From Maea johnstoni (taxonomy: Eukaryota; Annelida; Polychaeta; Spionida; Magelonidae): 64,000 bases of DNA. The stretch is taken from contig OZ012688.1 of the NCBI GenBank assembly GCA_963942565.1, positions 25,509,506 through 25,573,505 of the forward strand, given 5' to 3'. The notes under the pieces were generated by a model. It saw only the letters and a list, made by a program, of their open reading frames with translations, ran no database searches and had not been told where the DNA came from. This document shows positions 58,425 through 64,000 of this stretch, in pieces. A program made the translations under genes and the position numbers. Position 1 is the first letter of the stretch, and each line of letters begins with the position of its first letter.

Positions 58425-58661
58425 CGGGTCCTGGAAGACCATGAGGATGATATGCTGGTATCATTCATGGTAAAGACAGGGGACCTGTACTATTGGCCAG
58501 AACCATCTGATATTGCCTTACAGGCAAAACAAGACATTGTTTGTCGAATTAATTCTCCTGAATTGGTCAATGAAAGGGCACAATTTCGATTCGCCAAAAG
58601 TGACTTTACATACATTAAAGAGTGCTTGGCAAACCAGAAGGCTGTGGTGTATTTCAAATAG
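58425..58661 (+). pseudogene. Transposase-like ORF, C-terminal part
   Basis: The frame reads VLEDHEDDMLVSFMVKTGD, then LYYWPEPSDIALQAKQDIVC, and ends AVVYFK-stop. The FM..(T/S)G..Y.WPEP.D pattern is the C-terminal block I associate with the same protein family. The expected middle (several hundred residues with the acidic catalytic positions) is absent between 58066 and 58425. That stretch is AT-rich and non-coding. Confidence 0.65.
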
Positions 58662-60394
58662 ACTGACAATGTAGGACTGTCAAATATTTGCAATATAGTA
58701 GTATCATGATCATATATGTGATAATTCACTGTGTAAGATACAAGCACAAGTGAAAATTTTGTAATAAAGACAATTTCTGTTTTGTACAATTTTTCTTTAG
58801 ATTTTATGTAATTCTATACAATTCTATATTGTATTCATGCAATGTATACCTTTTTGTTATTGTAAGCTACAGTTTAAAGCAAGATATAGATCATCCAATT
58901 TCATTTCATTTACGTTTTCAATATTTGGTAAAAATGGTAGTGTCCGCAACATGTAAACATTGATAACAATCCATATATCTTTTCAATGTAAGATAAGAAA
59001 TATCTTATCAGTGCATTGTGATATCAATTCTGTAAATCAAAGAAAGAATGAAGACTGAACTTTAATATGAAAAGGTGAAATTTCCTCATTGTATATACTA
59101 TCTTAATTCAAAAGTACAACTTTGCCAAAAGCGGTTCTTTTATACTGGCCAATTAAGAGGTCATTACCTGTAATTCTATTTGTTCTGCCAATATGCTCAA
59201 GTAATTTGGCTAAAAAGATATGTTTTTTCTATATATGTTATTGCTCTGTCAATAAAACAATTTTCAAATACACCATGTGCCTGTTGTAGTGTCCGCAACA
59301 AAAAGGGGTTGCTTTCCTTATTGTTATGGGAGTAAAATATGGATGCACATTGAATGATTCACTTGTTAAATCAGTTAGATAACATATCAAAGACATAAGT
59401 CATGGCTACTTTAGCCCTGAATTTGCAAGTATTTTATCTGTATGATAGTTGAAAGTAAAGTAAATTTCTGTGAACAAAATGGTCAGCAAAAGTGAAAAAT
59501 CTCCTAATTTTGTTCATGTGGATAGCTCAAATACTAAAGATCTCTGGAACCTCGACTCTATTTAAACTTATCACATATATCCATAAAAGTTGACCAAAAG
59601 TTGTATTCTTTGCAAGCTGTTCACCTGAGTCCTGAAATGGCCATAAGAATATAAGACCAATGGAAATGTAGTGTCCGCAACGGTGAAATTTTCAAGCAAA
59701 AGGTACTGACATACCATTGACTGCAACTTTTTAACCGTGATAGATAACTTCAGGAAACTTCAGGATCTTATGGGGAAGGGTTTGGGCAAAACATTAAGAA
59801 CATTAATTTTGCTCCATGATGACCTTCATTTTTTGATGGTAGTGCAAATTTAGTGACACCCTGATTGTGGCTAACCCGATTACCATTTTTCCTTCAAGTA
59901 CTTAACAAATTACACTTTATTCAGGAAGTTATCAACATATCCAATTGTTTGCGCTACATGCATAAACAGGTTTAATAACAGCTGGGATGAAGAAAGTCAT
60001 CTAAGATAACAGTAGGTGTTAAGAATTTGTGGTAATTGATAGCAAACATTTGGTACTAAATTTCAATGGGGTCCAGCAGTATCCTATAACTATGAGTGAC
60101 TTGTTTTTAAAAATACCAAGTACAATGACAAGGCATTCTCGAGGCTGCATGAGATGCATTTTGATAAGTACCCAAAGAAATCACCTCACACCTATCAACC
60201 TCATCAATACAATTGATCTTCTCCAGATTACTTTATGTTGATAAGGAATGCAATGAGTGTGTTACACAAAATTGCATGCTGGTTGTAATCTGTAAGGTTC
60301 TGATTTTGATATATCAAAGTTCAACAGCTCACACACTTACTAATTTTTTGTGGGTACTTTTCCACAGGTGCATGTGCTATGTTTGACATGGGTT

Positions 60395-60511
60395 TGTATT
60401 TTGCAAAATACCGATAAGCATACCGTTAAATATTGAAATGAGTATTCACCGGTATTTTGCGAGACGGTATTCGGTACGGTGCTGGTACCGGGTACCGGTG
60501 TACAGCCCTAT
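60395..60511. mobile_element. Solo end of a TIR element
   Basis: ggtattcggtacggtgctgg then taccgggtaccggtgtacag and ccctatg read inward from a TAGGGCTGTACACCGGTACC-type end, as in hAT-like MITEs. No matching opposite end is seen. Confidence 0.45.
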
Positions 60512-60587
60512 GCAGGGCTAAGCACTTTTTATGCATGTAGCACTGACATCTAGCTATATGGAATGTCATTTCTGACTTGGGCTTAGG

Positions 60588-60986
60588 GGGGCAAGTTATA
60601 AGTTTGCCAGTTGTGCGGATGTACCTCACAAAAAACAAGACTAGGCCTAACCGTATTGTTTATGTAACTTGTGTTTAAAAATACAACGTACAATGAAAAG
60701 GCATTTCTGTGACAGCATGACAAGCATTTTGATAAGTAACAAAATTCTCACCCCACACCTATCAAGTATCAACCTCATTATCAGAGGGGGGCAAGTTATA
60801 AGTTTGCCAGTTGTGCGGATGTACCTCACAAAAAACAAGACTAGGCCTAACAGTATTGTTTATGTAACTTGTGTTTAAAAATACAATGTACAATGAAAAG
60901 GCATTTCTGTGACAGCATGACAAGCATTTTGATAAGTAACAAAATCCTCACCCCACACCTATCAAGTATCAACCTCATTATCAGAG
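60588..60986 (+). repeat. 200-bp tandem duplication
   Basis: 60588-60787 and 60788-60986 are almost identical (ggggcaagttataagtttgc ... tatcaacctcattatcaga). They are recent compared with the surrounding array. Confidence 0.92.
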
Positions 60987-61578
60987 TTGATTGTCTGCAA
61001 ATTAAGTCACCTCACACCTACGAACCTCATAAGAAGAATCTATTCTCAGCTAACTACTGTAGTTTGAAAGGATTGCACATTTTATATGAGAATGCCCCCA
61101 GGCTGTAGTCAGTAGGGTTCATAACTTCATATACCTTGATATATCAAAGTTCAAGACTTATTTTTTCTTAGACTTAGATACATATCAAAGTTCAAAAGCT
61201 CACATGCTTCCTTATTTATTGTGGGTATTTTCCACAGGTGCATGTGCTATATATAATTTAACAATGAATGTAGGTTATATTTTGTTTGGTTATTATCTAG
61301 ACTCATGAAATACCATTGAGGGTTCAAGTTTAATTCCATGTGCTGAACTTTGTTCATGTTTAATGGTCAATGATATCTAAACGCATTAGATCACCTCTAA
61401 TTGTTGTGAAGTTGTGAACTGTATCTTTCTTTATCCTTCATTCTTCTCCTCAATGCTTGGTATCTTGTTATTTAGTTCAGGCTTTTGCCACATGAAGGAG
61501 TAGTTCATGCAGGGCCTTGCACTGTTCTGTTTATTGAGCCTCATGGAATCAATGGCATTTCTAATTTGGGCTTTGTGT

Positions 61579-61592
61579 GGGGGGGGGGGGGG
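61579..61592 (+). repeat. Poly-G run (14 bases)
   Basis: Guanine homopolymer inside the array module at 61565. Confidence 0.9.
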
Positions 61593-61622
61593 CAGGTAAT
61601 ATGTTTGCCAGTTGTGAGGCAT

Positions 61623-61889
61623 GGTCTTAGCCAGCAGGGCGTCTGGGTGCCTTTTTGGACACCCAAACCCCTAAAAAGAACCCCTCAGGACACCCAAATT
61701 GTTTTGTGTGGAATTTCTAAAAATCTCAATCTCAAACTTATAGTTGAATTTTTTCATCTCCTTATAATTCCCATGACATTGTTTAATGATATCATGCCTT
61801 ATATTATGATCCCCTTTAACAATTTGGACGCCCACAAATTTTACAACTGCCAATTTTAGGCACCCAGTTTCTAAATCCTGGCTAAGACA
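61623..61889. mobile_element. TAGCC-family TIR element in the array
   Basis: The ends gtcttagccagcagggcgtc and tttctaaatcctggctaaga are inverted; inside are ggacacccaa motifs. It has inserted into one array unit. Confidence 0.75.
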
Positions 61890-64000
61890 CTGTTGTGAGG
61901 TGTTATCTCACAAGAGGTAGGTTAGATGTGTTTAGAAATACTTAGTACAATGACAAATTGACAAGGCATTTTTTTGTGACTACACAACATGCACATTTTG
62001 ATAAGTACCCAAAAAGCTCTAACACCTATGCCCCTCATTATCAGAATTGATTGTATTCAAATTACTTTGTTTTGATAAGGAATGCATTTTTATAAAAGAA
62101 TGCACATAGAGTTCAGTCTAAGGTTCTTAAACCTTGATATATCGAAGTCATGACTTTATTTGCTCTTAAACTTTGATGTATCAAAGTTCAATAGCTCACA
62201 TGCTTCCTTGTTTTTTGTGGGTACTTTTCCAACGGTGCATGTACTACATACTGACAATTACATGTAGGTTATTTTTGTTTGAATATGCTCTAGACTCATG
62301 AAGTACAATTGAAGATTTTATTTGATGTGCTTACTTTGTTTGTTTTTAATGGCTTATTGAATTTAAGTGTGTCAAAGAATCTCTAATTGATGTGAAATAT
62401 ATTTTCATATATCTTTCATTCTTCTCCTCAAAGCTTGGTATCTTGTTATTTAATTCAGACTTTTGCCACACAAAGAAGTAGTTTACACAGAGGCAGTGCC
62501 GTGCACTCTAGCACGCAGCACTGCCACCTAGCGATAAAGAATGTCCTCTCTGACTTGGGCTTGGGTGTCATGCCATGTTTGTTGGTTGTGAAATGGTATC
62601 TCACAAGTCATCTAAGTACTATTATTCTATACCTAACAGTATCATCTATGTTACGTGTGATTAAAGCCAATCATACCCGTATCAGCCGAAACTGCTACTA
62701 GTCAAGTAGATCTCCAGGTATGAAAGGGTTAAAAATACAATGCACAATGACAAGGCATTTTTTGTAGCTGCATGACATGCAATTTGCAAGTTCAAAAATT
62801 TTCAACCCAATCAAAATTATCAAGCATCAACCTGATTAAAGGAATGGATCTTCTGCAAATTCCTTTTTTATAAGGAATGTACGTTTTATCTGTGAATACC
62901 CGGTGGTTTTAGTCAGTAAGGTTCTTAAACTTTGTTTTATGAAAGTTCATTACTGCTTTTTAGGTACTTCTCCACATGTGCACGTGCTAAAATACATGAG
63001 GGATTTAATTTGTTTGGTTATTACCTACATTTTTTGAAATACCTAATGACAAGGCATTTTTGTGACTGCATGACATGCCACACATAGGAGTAGTTTATAC
63101 AGAGGCAGGGCTGTGCACTCTAGCACGCAGCACTGCCAGTGCCACCTAGCCATAAAGAATGTCCTCTCTGACTTGGGCTTGGGTGTTATGCCATGTTTGA
63201 CGGTTGTGAAATGGAATCTCCCAAATCATCTAAGTACTGTTATCCTATACCTGACAGTATGATCTATGTTGTAAATGTGTGATTAAAATACAATGCACAA
63301 TGACAAGGCATTTTTGTAGCTGCATGACATGCATTTTGATAAGTACCATAAGTTTCAACCCAATCAAAATTATCAAGTATCAACCCCGTTAAAGGAATGG
63401 ATCATCTGCAAATTCTTTTTTTATAAGGAATGCATGTTCTATCTAAACATGCCCACATGTTTTAGTCAGTATAGTGTAAGGTTCTTTAACTTTGATATAA
63501 AAGTTCATTACTGCTTTTTAGGTACTTTTCCACGTGTGCACGTGCGGAATTGCATGATAGACTTATTATCTACCTTTTTTGAAATACCTAAACAAGACCA
63601 AGGCATTTTTGTGACTGCATGACATGCATTTTGTCAAGTACCAAAACTCTCAACCCTATCAACTATCAACCTCATTAACACTTAACAGAATGAATCGTCT
63701 GTAGACTACTTTTTTTATAAGGAAAATCCGAATGCATGTTTCATCTTAGAATGCCTGCGGGTTAAGTCAGTAAGGTTTTTAAACTTTGAAAGTTCATTAC
63801 TGTTTTTTAGGTACTCATCTACATGTGCACATGCTAAAATGTATGAAGGTTTCTATTTGTTTGATTACTAGCTACACTTTTGAAAGGCTGTAAGTACAGT
63901 TAGTCCAAATTCTTGAAAAGTTAGTTTCTTCACAGGTCAATTGAAGAGCATCAAGGACAGCTCTAGTAGATGTGAAATATAACTTTTCTTGATCATTCTT

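Larger units (their letters stand above)
55410..59878 (+). mobile_element. DNA transposon, 4469 bp, 22-bp TIRs, unclassified
   Basis: Perfect 22-bp inverted ends begin CGGGTTAGCCACAATCAGGG (55410-55431, 59857-59878). They are flanked by the direct repeat ATT (55407-55409, 59879-59881). The 13-mer TAGTGTCCGCAAC occurs at 56006, 56179, 58938, 59287 and 59669, and as TAGAGTCCGCAAC at 56161, all in the same orientation, three near each end. The coding part (56757-58661) keeps the N-terminus, a cysteine cluster and the C-terminus of a large transposase-like protein, but not a recognisable catalytic core. I would call it an internally deleted, probably non-autonomous copy of an unnamed cut-and-paste family. 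Confidence 0.85.
55286..59975. mobile_element. P1 MITE split by a DNA transposon
   Basis: The left half (aacctattcacatctagag ... attgaaggagagctgta) and right half (accatttttccttcaagta ... tgcataaacaggtttaa) together match a P1 MITE of about 220 bp. The 4.47-kb transposon sits at its symmetric centre, where P1 normally reads gattaac. Confidence 0.8.
60060..64000 (+). repeat. Degenerate tandem array running off the window
   Basis: The anchor gcatgacatgcattttgata (or near) recurs at about 60147, 60716, 60915, 61986, 62770, 63067, 63322 and 63618. It is mostly followed by tatcaa..cctcatta, a gataaggaatgca block, a ctttgatatatcaaagttca block and cacatgtgcacgtgc. A second module (acttgggcttgggtgt..tgccatgttt) appears at 62560 and 63170, and in changed form at 60580 and 61565. 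Spacing varies from 200 to 800 bases because of internal gains and losses. Confidence 0.75.

Overview
This is a gene-bearing stretch of an AT-rich animal nuclear genome. All five gene loci are split by GT-AG introns into exons that join in phase. The spaces between exons are filled with small transposon relics, tRNA-derived SINEs, LINE fragments and microsatellites. The mix (a CR1/L2-like LINE, SINEs, many TTAA- and TA-flanked MITEs, a FAM210 gene, a lineage-specific C2H2 trio) suggests a marine invertebrate, perhaps a non-vertebrate deuterostome. The species cannot be fixed from sequence alone.

Layout. 1-5.5 kb: the 3' half of a BTB-BACK-Kelch (KLHL) gene on the + strand (exons 156-515, 2552-2691, 4307-5163). 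Its first intron in the window carries 13 extra copies of the 3' splice site plus the start of the next exon. 5.5-14.8 kb: no gene recognised, only MITEs and other repeats. 14.8-20.0 kb and 24.1-28.3 kb: two tandem paralogous C2H2 zinc-finger genes (ZF-A, ZF-B; +). 31.4-37.2 kb: a third paralogue (ZF-C; -), tail to tail with ZF-B. All three share the same four-exon plan with identical intron phases, a short leucine-rich N-terminal module and ten fingers. 38.9-44.1 kb: a small single-pass membrane protein with a PPSY motif (+), whose long first intron holds a 5'-truncated LINE and a SINE. 44.1-54.9 kb: no gene; MITE clusters, an 80-bp tandem repeat invaded by two different MITEs, and a LINE endonuclease fragment. 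54.98-55.2 kb: the last exon of a FAM210-type mitochondrial protein (-); the sequence to its right is probably intron of that gene. 55.4-59.9 kb: a 4.47-kb DNA transposon with 22-bp perfect terminal repeats, inserted inside a TTAA MITE. 60-64 kb: a degenerate tandem array that runs off the window.

The host genes do not form a pathway. The ZF trio is a local gene-duplication cluster of probable nuclear DNA-binding proteins. The KLHL protein is a probable cullin-3 adaptor, the PPSY protein a probable NEDD4-family WW-domain ligand, and FAM210 a mitochondrial membrane protein. The most unusual items are the KLHL splice-acceptor array, the transposon with six directly repeated 13-mers, and the MITE whose TTAA target site contains a gene's stop codon.
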